In this document: positions 1 through 11,300 of the stretch, in pieces
Layout of the letters: each line of letters starts with the position of its first letter
Position numbering within the stretch: position 1 is the first letter of the stretch
NCBI RefSeq assembly: GCF_010015585.1
Contig: NW_022985079.1
Location: 1-64,000 of the forward strand
Length of the DNA: 64,000 bases
Reading direction: 5' to 3'
Source: Eremomyces bilateralis CBS 781.70
Taxonomy: Eukaryota; Ascomycota; Dothideomycetes; Eremomycetales; Eremomycetaceae
Position numbers and translations under genes: made by a program
The notes under the pieces: generated by a model
Database searches by the model: none
Told to the model about the DNA's origin: nothing
The model's input: the letters and a program-made list of their open reading frames with translations, nothing else

Positions 1-270
1 TTAGATGTATCTAATTACATATTGAATATCGCGATATCATTTCGTGCATTGTGTGGGGCAGTGCACGAGGTGGGGAAAACCTATAATTGAAATGTCAATG
101 GATCCAGGCACGGCAATTATATTGGTACAGAAGACAACCACGGGAGAGCTCATACGAAATTTAAGCATACCCTAATTCTCATCTATACTGGTTCATGCCC
201 TATCTAAATGCTACTTCACAACTATCTTACAAAACCCCTATCTACAATATATACACAATCCCGCCTCTCC

Positions 271-2663
271 TTAACTCGGTACCCCCTCATACTCCCCCAA
301 CCCATCAACATCCCTCTTTCCCCGCCGCCTCTTCATCCTTCGATTCGCCGCACATTTCACAAACACTGTCAACGCCGTCACTACAAACACAATCACACTC
401 GCCACCACCGGCACGATCACCGCCTGCGACGTCTCCTCCTCCGCCCCCTCATACGGACACGTCTCATTCCGCCCTCCGACCACCCAGCAATCCGCCCTAT
501 CGATGGAGTTGAACGCTAACCATACCTGCGCATCTCCCGCGATGTCCTCGTCCAGGTCCGCGGCGCGCGTGGCCGCTTCCGCCGCGGTATAGAGGTAGTT
601 GTTCTCGAGGCCCGTGCGCGGAACGTCGAAGGCGGCAGAGCGGTCGAGGTCATCGCAGGCGGAGAAGGCGGAGTCGAAAGGGTCGAGGGAGGAGGTGACG
701 AGCCAGTTGTAAGGGGCGTGGGAGACGCGGCAGGCGGAGCGATGGGAGGTGGCGCAGTCGGCGGGGAGCCAGTGGCCGGAGTGGGTGAGGGAGAGGACGG
801 CACAGCGGAGGGGGCTGGCGGGGTTGTCAAAAGGGGGGAGGATAGGGTCGTCGGTGAGGGAGACGGTGTCGTTGTCGAGGGAGTCGGGGGCCCAGGACCA
901 AGAGGCGCTGAGGGCGAGACGTTGGTAGGGGAGGGGGGAGGAAGCGGTGGTGGAGTTGGTGAGGGCGGTGTTGAGGAGGGGGGAGATGCCGCAGATGGTG
1001 AGGTTGGAGATGGAGGGGGAGAGGGGGTAGGGGGTGTTTTGGGTGGAGTCGAGATCCGTGGTGGGGAAGTCGGCGGTCACAGCCCAGGAGTTGTTGACTT
1101 GGGCGATCGATGTGTCTTCGGAGTCGAAGAAGCAACCGCTGGAGATCATACCGGCGGCGTCGAAGCTCGTTTCCCGTCCGGACTTGAGATAGTTCGAAGG
1201 GAAGACGGTGTCCATGTCGAAGGCCGGGTCATAGTCCGACATCTCGGGATCGATCTCCCCGAATTCAGCTAGCAGTCGGATCGCCCGCTGAAACACGATG
1301 ATTTCTTCGCTGGGCCAGCCATCGGGAGTGGTAAAGATGCCGGTTGGTGTTTTTTCCACCGTCATGTACTCCCAATTCGGCTGACTCGCTAACGGTAACG
1401 CCCACCACGAGGCATTCAAATTTCTTCTTTCACGTTCCAGGGTTTGGGGGGTATACAAGAATGATGACAGATTGTTGTTCAACGTCGCTGTCAACGACTC
1501 GTTTGCGCGAGGTAAGTTAGATCCTGTTACGCTCGACGGGGTCCTTTCAAAGTCATCCGAAGTGGCAGCGGCGTGTATATTCAGTGTCAAATACGACATG
1601 CTGGCATCCAGGGTATTGGAGGTGTTCCAAAGATATTGGGAGAAAACTTCCCCTATCAAATGAAGGTCGAGGTCGCCCGTACAATCGTAAGGCCCGAGCC
1701 GGTAGACCTCCTCGCCCGTCAAGGGGTCCAGCCGCCGTGTTGGGTTGGCCGGAGGCGCAGACGCCTCGACGACCATGCCATTCGAAGAAACCGACGATAC
1801 AGAAGAGGCTCTAGATGGCTCGGTAGTGGGACTCTGGACGTCATCACCATTGCCAGCGGACGTACTGGAAACCGCTTGACGACGCACCACCACGCCATCC
1901 TCCCCGCCCCGCGCACCTCGCCGCTCCACCCCCTCTCTCGACTCCGGCATCAATCCATCCAACACCACACTCGACAATGACGGCCGCGCCGTGCTCTGCG
2001 GCATGGTTGGGCCACCCGCATCCGCATCGACCTTCCAGCTGGGGAGTCGCGCCGGGCAGAGGCTCCATTTCTGGCGTGGAGGGTCCCAATAGAGATCAAT
2101 AATGAAGCGTCTGAAGCCGGAGGCGAGGAGGTTGGAGAGGCAGTTCGCGCCGATGGATGGGAGGAATTGGTTGTCTGGGAAGCAGGCGGCGGCGAGGGAG
2201 ATGCCAGGTTTGGTGAGGTAGTTGATGGGGATGTCGAGGGAGAGGTCCCGTTCGGACTGTGAGGGAGTGTGTTAGTTTTGCGTTCGTGAAACCGTAAAGC
2301 GAATTCTCCTTCTCTTTTCAGCTAATACAATTTCTCAATGGGCAAGTTCACACTTCGAGTTGGGTATGGTTGGATGGTGAGGCGCCAAGGCTCGCGATCG
2401 TCCGTATGGTATCGGCTGAGCATGAGATGTGAATGCGCCGATCAAAATCATCGACAATCGTCCATGAATCACACAAAACACACAACATAGGATCTTTTGT
2501 TCGAAGGAAAGACTCCGATATCATAATCTCCAAAAAAGAAATATCGCGTATGATGACGTCCACGAATTGTGTTTGAAATACTCACCCGAAGCACTGTCGC
2601 CCACGATGAAGGCAACCATGCCTCATCGCTGGGCTCGAACAGTGGCCTATCTCTTTCCCCCAT
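271..2663 (-). CDS. MTC6: Mtc6-like membrane glycoprotein (maintenance of telomere capping 6)
   Basis: Two exons, 2663-2586 and 2256-271, joined by a 329-nt GTGAGT...ACAG intron in phase 0, give about 687 aa. The first exon ends with WATVLR. The second opens with SERDLSLDIPINYLTKPGIS and later has FRRFIIDLYWDPPRQKWSLC, the conserved N-terminal signature of fungal Mtc6. The mid-region is lumenal in character, with many N-glycosylation sequons and paired cysteines (for example the HSGHWLPADC and SACR segments). A single hydrophobic helix lies about 30-50 residues from the C-terminus and is followed by a basic RRMKRRRGK stop-transfer tail, so a type I membrane protein is expected. In yeast, loss of MTC6 affects growth of telomere-capping mutants, but its biochemical role is unknown. 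The start is the first ATG of the small exon, which is the weakest part of the model. The family assignment comes from remembered homologues. Confidence 0.82.
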
Positions 2664-3663
2664 TGAGCCGTAATATGCGACAATAGTCTATTCACATATC
2701 GCTGTTAAATATTCCCTAATATTGTCGCCGGATGACGACGGAATCGCGACCTGAGATGACAGTATCAGTGGAATTGGCCAATCACATCGCGTGGATCTCT
2801 CGGGCTGGAATCTTGATGCCTCATGATACTTCCAGTTCCGTTACTGCCTTATTGATATCTCATCTCATCTTAGCCCAAGCCCAGGCCTTGTTGCCCAGCC
2901 TTGCGGTTTTCTAGGTCGACGGGACCAAAGGTTCCATCTTGCGATTTACCGATGAATAAACTCCCACGCGAGATGCAGATCCACTGTCGCGGGTCATTAG
3001 TCTCCCAGATTTTCGTAGCTCCCTTAAGTTTCGATGGAACCGTATTGAAGATAGCATCTCACACAACCTTTGGTCGGTGATCTGGGCGAGTTTTGCTTGG
3101 AAAGGAGACCCTGGTGAGAAGGGAGTCGACGGGAAGTCTTTGTTAGCTCGGCAATACCAGGAGATACAAGGCTGGTGATAGTGAAATAACACGAGGAAGG
3201 AAGGAACTCTAGATGAGGGAGAGGTTGAATGATTGTCGGATTATCGTCGTCAATAGGTATATACAAATGCCGCCGAAATAATGCTTGGATATCACTCACG
3301 CCGCCCTTTGAACGCCTTGTTTCGTCCTCCCATTTGCCCATTGATTTACCCTTCCGTCTTCCGTCCTCATGTCGAGGAGCGTCCCATATCCATATCCGAA
3401 GCAGCCCATGCCCAAGTAACTTCCATCGCTTCAAAAGTCGCTTTCCCCATACCCAAATTCCGGTATCCCATGATCGAATCAATGATTAAAAGAAAACTGT
3501 TGTTCCCCGCGCCGGAGGAGTGGAAGCGATCCAAGTCGCGAAACCGAAAATCCAAGAAACTAAAAACCAGGCCCATATCCAACCCCATGCTAAAACCGAC
3601 GGTGATTAATCCAACAAATGGAACCTTTTCAATGAGCGGGCGCTGATGCTGACTTAATACAGA
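2664..3663. other. Intergenic spacer between MTC6 and the Myb gene
   Basis: This holds the MTC6 promoter and the 3' flank of the Myb gene, both on the minus strand. Short open frames on both strands show no family resemblance and no coherent splice structure. No RNA gene or repeat was seen. Confidence 0.5.
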
Positions 3664-4788
3664 TCATGAAACGATATGCGAAAGCTTCAGCCGATCGTCA
3701 TTCCCGCCGCTCAGGATATTCAGGAGCGGAGGTAACTTCAGCATCGGATCCAGTGGCGGCGAGGCCGTCATGACGGCCGTCGGAGTAGGTTGGTACTGCA
3801 TATTTGGTGTCCGAGATTGTGTGGTTGGCACCGGCGGAGGTAAAACGGGCTGCTGCATCGTCTCGGTGGGAGGGCCGGGGTAATGAAGGCACTCTTTGAG
3901 CGACTCGGGAGTTAGGGTCGGTGGCTCGGATTTTGAGGGCTGTGCCGAGTGCGAGGGGTAAGGAAGCGACATGTGGGAGCCGTGGGAGCCATGGGAGGCG
4001 AGCGAGCCGCGGCGGTCGCTGAGTTGTGAGGACGGGGACCAGTAGTCCTGGAATGAGGGACTGTTTGCTGGAGTGTAGAGGTCGGATCCCGATTGCTTGG
4101 TTGGGGAGGGGTATGGGGATGAGACGTAGTTTTGCGAGGGCGCGAGGTTCAATGGCGGTGGCCGCTGCGCGGTGTAGCCGCGAGAATGTTGCGGGACAAT
4201 AGAAGGGAGAGTTTGCGGGCGCATGGTGTGGTTTGGGACCGCCGGTCGCTGTTCCGCACCTGCTGGGTACTGGGACTCGAATTGCTGCTCGAAGGCCACA
4301 TGTGGAAGCTGAGCTGGTAGCCGCTGTTGCTGAGTGTGGTTCATTTCGTACTGCGCCACTGAAGCAGATCGTCGGTGCCCGGTGCCGCTGTGTGTACGGC
4401 TCTCTTGGCGCTTGTAGCGGTTGACTTTTCCGTTCCAGTAGTTCTTCACAAGGTTGTCGCTGCGGTTGCCGAGTTCCCGTGCGATTTTCGCCCAGGCGGT
4501 TCCATATTGACGATACAACTGATCGACACGGATCTCTTCCTCAGGATTGAGAGGGCTGTGGTTCAGCGTAGGATCAAGGTTTTGCGACCATCGTTCTCTA
4601 CATTGCTTGGCGTTCCGCGTCACGACATGAGTCGCAATTTCGGTCCATTTGAGATCCTTGATTTGGAGTCTCCGGTAGTAGTCTGGCCAGCTGGAATAGC
4701 CGGGGTGATATCCAACATGCTTTTGGATAGAGCAGCGGAGACGGGAGTCTTCCTCGCTCGTCCAAGGACCACGTTTGTTGGGCGCCAT
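3664..4788 (-). CDS. Two-repeat Myb (SANT) transcription regulator
   Basis: A single open frame of 374 aa starts with MAPNKRGPWTSEED. Two Myb repeats occupy roughly residues 5-120: the first runs from GPWTSEED to KQCRERW, and the second contains the WAKIARELGNRSDNLVKNYW core. This arrangement resembles FlbD-type and other fungal R2R3-like developmental regulators that bind DNA in the nucleus. The rest is rich in Pro, Gln and Ser, as in activation regions. The first repeat carries about 19 extra residues between its first two tryptophans; this is either a real insertion or a 60-nt frame-keeping intron (see findings). The ATG at 4788 is preferred over an in-frame upstream ATG at 4974, because the region between contains a good intron (GTCAGT at 4845, CTAAC, then AG) whose removal would break that longer frame. 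The regulator's targets cannot be told from sequence. Confidence 0.8.
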   Translation of the reverse strand: MAPNKRGPWTSEEDSRLRCSIQKHVGYHPGYSSWPDYYRRLQIKDLKWTEIATHVVTRNAKQCRERWSQNLDPTLNHSPLNPEEEIRVDQLYRQYGTAWAKIARELGNRSDNLVKNYWNGKVNRYKRQESRTHSGTGHRRSASVAQYEMNHTQQQRLPAQLPHVAFEQQFESQYPAGAEQRPAVPNHTMRPQTLPSIVPQHSRGYTAQRPPPLNLAPSQNYVSSPYPSPTKQSGSDLYTPANSPSFQDYWSPSSQLSDRRGSLASHGSHGSHMSLPYPSHSAQPSKSEPPTLTPESLKECLHYPGPPTETMQQPVLPPPVPTTQSRTPNMQYQPTPTAVMTASPPLDPMLKLPPLLNILSGGNDDRLKLSHIVS

Positions 4789-4793
4789 GTGGT

Positions 4794-4845
4794 CTGCAAA
4801 CGCTATATGGCAACAGCAGTTAGCTAGTTGGTCGTCGTTACTGAC
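4794..4845 (-). other. Probable 5'-UTR intron of the Myb gene
   Basis: On the minus strand a GTCAGT donor at 4845 is followed by GCTAACTGC, a branch-site match, and by AG acceptors at 4804-4803 and 4795-4794, the latter 6 nt before the chosen ATG. Neither length (43 or 52 nt) is a multiple of three, so splicing would disconnect upstream ATGs from the Myb frame. The call is inferred from splice signals only. Confidence 0.5.
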
Positions 4846-5306
4846 ATGCCCCGTCTCGAGAACCGTAGGCGAATTAAAGAAATAAGTGTCCGTCTCCATC
4901 TTGTCGCAACGAAACGCCCTTGTTGCGGGGTTGAGTTGGAGCGAAGAGAGATATGAATAGGAAGAATCGCGCAAGTATTAGGCCCGATAGTCGAGCAAAG
5001 CTGATAAGACAAGAGAATAGCGTACAACAGAGTGAACACTTGGAAGAGTACCTGTGAGTGCGTTGTAAAGAATGGTGAGTTGCCAGTTGGATGTGAGGTA
5101 GGCAAGAGCCACCAGACACTTGCAGAGGGCGTTGATTTATAAACGATAGACAGGAACTTTCAAGTTTTGTTCGAAGGCTATGAATATCCACTGAATATTC
5201 AAATCGAAAATTGGGATGATGGAGCCCATACGACCCTCATTACAGAACGAAAGACACGACTGAGGAGAAGCAAATTTCCCACGAACCTTGTAACCACGGC
5301 TTTCGA

Positions 5307-5345
5307 GAACGGAATATTTGCGAATATTTTCGAATATTTTCTTGA
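5307..5345. repeat. Short AT-rich tandem repeat (GAATATTT units)
   Basis: Three to four imperfect copies of a GAATATTT(T)(C/G) unit follow one another. It lies upstream of the Myb gene. No function can be assigned. Confidence 0.5.
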
Positions 5346-8300
5346 ATTTCCACGGTAAGGACAATTGAAATTTGAAAATAGCACGGGATTCGTTGCGAGA
5401 GTTGGTAAAGACTGATAGTTTGGTTCGCAACGGTGAACCGCTCAGTTGCGTTGACTGAATGCTCAGTCTCGGAAGGGACGGTGTGAGGAATATAACGGTT
5501 CAGGTGAGACTGGTGAGGAGAGTCGGGTAACAGAACCAATTAATCGAACAGGAGGATATCTCATAAATAACTCTGGGACTGGAACACGCTGAGTCCTGTC
5601 GACTTGCGGCGCAACGAGGCGTCAATTCAAGCGCTTGGTTTATTGAAGATGAAATAAGGATCAGGCCAGGAAGTCGATGGGAACGTGGGCATGGAGGAGC
5701 ATATGGGCTAATGGGCAGGGAGAAGAGGCCAGACGCAAGTTCATAACGGGAAATCTTGACCAGCACATCCCATCCGGGGCCTAGTTAAGTGGCATGCTTG
5801 ACGTAGAAAAACAGTTTGGATCGAGGGTCAAAGAGGCACCCAGACCAGATTGGGCCTGTTGGACGATGCGGCGGCGCTTGAATGGGTACGGCTAGGTAGG
5901 CCCTTGTTACTAGAAGCGGGAATGCCCAGGGCACTCCGATCGAGTGGTGACGAGGGGGTGCGGGTCAGAGGGGGGAGGGGGGGCGGTTATGGTGATGACA
6001 GATGAGTGGTGAAGGCGATGGGACGGACCCATTTTCGATGGTCAACCCCGTCGAGCATGAGGCTGGATGATGTGCAAGCGTGCGCAACCAAATCTTCACT
6101 AAAAGAATTGTGTCGTCGATTTCCAGCCCGTCTCAGAAAGGCCGGACCACACCCCAGGACCCCAGGTACAGATGGTGGTGGAGTGGTGGAGCGGTGCTGC
6201 GGTGGAGGTGATCCAATACCAGAAGTGAGATTGATTAAGGGGAATCGCCCCAATAACCAGGGTCAGTCAAGTCAGTCAGCCATGCAATACGGATTTCGCC
6301 TCCAGTCGGGGCTAGGAATTCCACTCCCGCTATTAGTTGCAGGGGAGATGATATCAAAGGAACTCCAAGCACGAAGAGGCTCTAATATTAAGTCAATTCC
6401 GCAGCGCCCTCAAAACAAAGACGTGGTAATATTCAATATTGGTTAGAGGAACCGAGAATCAGGGTGTTGAATGCTGGAATGAGGCGGAATTAGAGGCGGA
6501 ATTAGAGAGTGTGGGGTTTCGGACATCAGTAATGCGGTAATCAGGTTAGGCCTATTCATCGGACCCGTAGACAAAGACTCCTCATTTACCCCGAACCACC
6601 CCATCAACAAGGCTAACTGATCGTTTTCCAAACTTCCTCTCTTGACATTCCACACACGGGAACACAACATCAAGCCTCCTGGGTCGCAACGCAGCACATT
6701 GACCCAGATCTCTGGCACCTCTCCATGCCGCTGCGTTCACCCTGGTTGCACATCGCTCGTATTCCCGACCCGCCGTTTCAATCCTCTGCCGCTGCAGCTC
6801 CTTACATATTAATAATACATTCCTCATAGTCGGAACCGATGGCCTTGTGACTCCAAACGGTGTAGTCGCTGAGTGTTGGATTCTGTGCCACTGCTACGTG
6901 AAGCAAGGTTAGCATCCCTTCCAACATCCAAGCCGCAGAAGACCTGGAACCTCTTCGATCAATCAAAATGGCAAGCAATCCTCCCCTCTCGGTCCTGCAG
7001 CGCTTAGTAGGTTGCTCTAACAATTCCACTACCCGGCGCTCGCAGGCAGGTTCACAGCGGTAGGCGAAGATATCAGGTCCCTATGCTGGTCTAAATTTTA
7101 CTGTGTACCGCTATACAACTCTTCGCAAACCCTGCACGGAGTACTCCGTGTGGGATACCAAATAACCATAATCCCCTCCATTGACATCTCCAGGACCCAT
7201 CATATATGGCGCTATTAGCAATGGTTAATTCCGAAATATGATAACAGACACGGGAGAACAACATTGACCTGGGCGATCTTGGATTCCCGACCCGGAAAAA
7301 CCTGAGCCGTGTGCTCCCGCTTTTTGGAATGAAATGTCATAACGGCCGCCTTACCCTGTTCCTGGCCCATCCCTAGGCGCTAGGGGAGGCGAGAATCTCC
7401 CATCTCAAAAAGCCACCTTAACCAGTCTCTGATCGTCGTCCTTCATGTATCGATTTGGCTTCAATTCCCTCAGCAGGCAGCAGTGGTGGCACTACCTATT
7501 CACAGCGATCGAGTCCCGGCAATCAATTTACTTGTCACTTGGAAGAGGAATGCAACCACATCGTTTTCCAGGTTCGCAAGAATAGCATTATGACTGCCAA
7601 TCGATGTTTCCCAGCGTGTCCCGGCAACTTGGGCAAGCTGATGCCACAGCGGATACGTACAGTTCGTTGTTCAACACGCCGAAACACCACATGTTCCGGT
7701 TTTCATATAGGCCGTTGCCCACCCACTGCATCCTGGATCCGGGTCCCTGGGCTTGCCACCATCCCTAAAGCTGGACGCGGGACCGCCTGTAAGACGGGAC
7801 TGCCTGACAGGGTTTGGGATTCTGTAATGCGAGGAATCATCCAATTTCTTCGCCTCCCATTCCCGAGACAGGGTCGTAGGATGCAGGAAATCCGCTTGTC
7901 AGGATGGAACACCCTCGCCCCCGAACCTCCTGGCGAGCAAGGCCACCGTCCCGTGTATCCGCTCAAGCCTGCCGCGATGTGGATGGCTCCACGGCATCAA
8001 TCAATGAGACAAAAATAAGCAATTTCCAATATCGCTGGAAAATTTCTGGCCAAGCTCGATGTTACGATGTCACTTGGAAAATCAGAAGGCGATGGCGTAG
8101 ATTATTGGACGACCGATGGAATTCGCCGGACGCAATTTCTTTTGTCCCAGGATCCAATATGATATGGGATGGCTTTGCAGGTCAGGCGAACCGAAATCTA
8201 ATATCGGCTTAGTCTAGGGAGATCTGGCAGACCACGTTTTTTTAGCGAAGGGGGCGCAACGGTCGGTAGATCAATCACCGCACGAGTCACTGGCCACCCT

Positions 8301-11300
8301 GAAGCACGGGACTCCGGGTTTTGCTGCCTGGTGGCCTGCTCCCCCTTTCCACTAGCTTTGTCAGTCGCTTACCGTAGTAATTATTGAACCAGACAGGCGC
8401 ACTTGAATGAAGTTTTGAAGTCTGAACAAACCTTGTGGTTTACACACAAGGACATCAAATCTCTCGTTTCAAGAGCAGATTGTTTTGTTCAATCGCCGCA
8501 AAATCCAGGACGACTCAATTTCGATGCCGTCATAACAGCATGGTCAACCAATCGCGCCGATCCCCATTGACAACGTGGACATTCTTTTTCCTGACATGAA
8601 TCATACGAAGTGGGCTCTTGCCTCTCGATCGCTGATTTCGCGCCATCTCTTAAGCACACGGTAAGCGCGCACTTTCCACTTTGCGGTTTGGTGAGTTGGC
8701 CGGCGGAGCGACGGTTGAACTGAAACTCCGATCATGTGTCCACAGTGTCGAGCGTTGAGTTCCCACTAACCAGGGTGCCTGGCAGGAGGCCCAAGTGACA
8801 AGCAAGCAATCGATCGACCAACGCCTTTTCTGGCAATTACCCCTGAATCCCCTTGTCGAGTTTCAATTTCTAGGAAAAATGACAGCGAAGCAGAAACAAA
8901 GAGTAGGGCAGCGATGAGCGAAGGGCAAAGGCACCGAACACTTGGCGCCAACGTGTTGGGTATTTCCTAAAGAGGTGTGTGTTAACCACACCTAAATCTA
9001 AAGCCGGCCAATGAGAAAGCCAATCAGAAATACAAATCATTCGGCGCTAGCATCGACGCCGGTTCCAGCGGACGGGCCACCGATCGTTGTCAAACTGGGT
9101 CCTTCGCCCGTCCCATTCGGGCTGCGGTTGTGGCTTTACCAGCCGTTTTTGGACCCCCTATGCCCGACGATTCGAGCAACCGGAGCTACAGGCTGCGTAC
9201 CATTCGATGGTCAAGAGAACACTAGCTCGACCGGAGCAGGGGACGTTGGGGCAGGAGAGCCCGGACTGGCTGGCGAGCGTCTGAGCGAGGGTGACGTGGG
9301 CCGGGTTATCCCAATGGAGTAATGTCGAGCGAACTGGCATGGTGGCCCGAAGATCGTCCGGCTCGTTTGATCGGTTGATGTGGCAGCAGCGTGCTACTAT
9401 TAAACTGCCAAGTGCCAAACTGTCCGATGCTGGAGGCCGAGGAACATGGTGATATTGAATGTTTCTGGTAGTCATAGTTCGGAGCTCGCTAGTTGGTAAA
9501 AGCACGACGTGGGGGGAGCGCGCAAAAATGTTGATCAATTAGCGGTATCTGGCTACTCATTGTTGGGTCTCAAATTAGAGTTCGTCACTAGGATGGCACC
9601 AAGTTACGTTGATTCGCAAGCTATGGCTGAGCCGGTGGTGCTAGACAGAGCCGCATGCTGATTTCGGATTCGGGACGGCACAAACACGGGATGACTTCAG
9701 TCGAGCCGCGTTTTCGTATTTCAACTGGAGACGCCAAGGACGATTTGCGGGTTATAGACTCTGATACATCCCGTATTCAAGGAGTTTCCCGTGGTTCAGC
9801 TAGCGACTTTTCATGATCGCCCGCCTATCCCGGCGATATCCCTCTAGACTCGAGATTTGCTGTCGACGATTAACGACGAGATTTAGGATGCAGGCATTAT
9901 CCTACCAGCGTGGTTCGACATATTTCGAGTTTCGACGATAGTTTCCTCTTCTAGACCCGATAAAGGACATCGCTCCGGAAGCATTTACCTTTTCTGCCTA
10001 TCACGCAGAACCAAAATCGCTAGATGAGAGTACATCAAGCTGCGAACTGGGCCTCACGGGGACGCCGAGCCAGCCCCAGTCCGTCCGGGGGGGACCACAT
10101 GTGGCTGAAGAGATTCCAGAGCCCAGGATCGAAGCACGATGGGCGTTGTGTAATCTACGCCTGTTTAGTTCCCCCAGTCGATCCCACCATTCGTATGGAA
10201 CAAGGGGGTTTTCCAAACCATCGTCGCTTAACGTTTGCCTGTTTTCATGAAAGCGTTATCCCAACACTAGCAGTCCAGCACTACTACGTACAGGGTCCGA
10301 TTTCCATCTGGGCGGGAGAAGGATCTCCGACGCCGCCGAATGGGCCAACGGTCTTTCGACTTTCAGCCTTCAGGGCTTCCTGCCTCTCACGGCTCACCAC
10401 AATAGTGGAGCCCCCAGATCCTGATACTGCCGAAAGCGGGATAAGGCCAATGGCGCAGAGGCTGAACCTTGCTTGCGAAGTTTCAACCCACCCTAATCCG
10501 CCGAGGTGCAGCATCGCAAAGCACGTATCGAGTAATCAATATCTATTGCGGGCATTGCCCTACTCGAAACGGTCGTGGCGCCTGGTCAGACCGCGGCATC
10601 TCAGCTGGGTTCAACGGTGACCACCACACCCGATGTGGCAGTCAGCTCAACATGGATAGGCGACTATCAGGACATGCGTCCAGGCCTGGCGAGGGCAAAA
10701 TGCCTGTATCCTCATGGCATCTTCTGGAGTTTCAAAGTACAACTTCGAATGTTTCCGAAGCTTCTGCACCGTGTCTATCAGTTGGTTTAGGATCCGACAA
10801 AGATGTCTCGGTCGCCTCCGCGAGCCTCAGTTTAGCTGAATGCTGGCATTCAAGCTAACTATCCGTTCAACAGGCCTATTCGCCCCGGTGATACGTAGTA
10901 GGATGCTGGCGGAGACTTTCCAAGGTTTGGTTCGGTATGCTTACATACATTTACTTCGCAGTAGCCCCTCCTTGCAGGATGCAGTCGTACCGGGAAATTG
11001 GAACAGAAGCTATTCGTAGCATTCTGTGCAACGTCCCAGTCTCTACGGTGACGCATCAACGAGGAGAGGGCCAAAAACATTCCCGAAGGACACTTTAAGC
11101 TTCAGAGTTCAAAATTTCGCCGGTATCATCCTCGTGGATTCATTTTCTTCCCATCGCCTTCCACAGGGAACAGTACGACCGTTACACAGGAGGTTTATGC
11201 TATTGATGGGAGGGTCCAACACCCAATGAGTGTGCTGTCCCTTTTGTGCGACACATCTACCACTCCCTTGGGTCCTAAGTTCACCGTACGAAGAGGGACC

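Noticed and set aside
718-1272. A 184-codon Gly-rich plus frame inside MTC6
   Set aside because: It is the antisense shadow of a C-biased part of MTC6; long antisense frames are expected in such skewed exons.
9087-9284. A 65-codon plus frame with RFWTPYARRFEQPELQAAYH
   Set aside because: It looks protein-like, but an overlapping minus frame is longer, no family was recognised and no intron links it to other frames.
10024-10620. A 198-codon plus frame, the longest in the gene-free island
   Set aside because: The amino-acid composition is irregular (many Arg, Pro, Ser, Cys), there is no motif, the neighbouring genes' third-position bias is missing, and antisense frames overlap.
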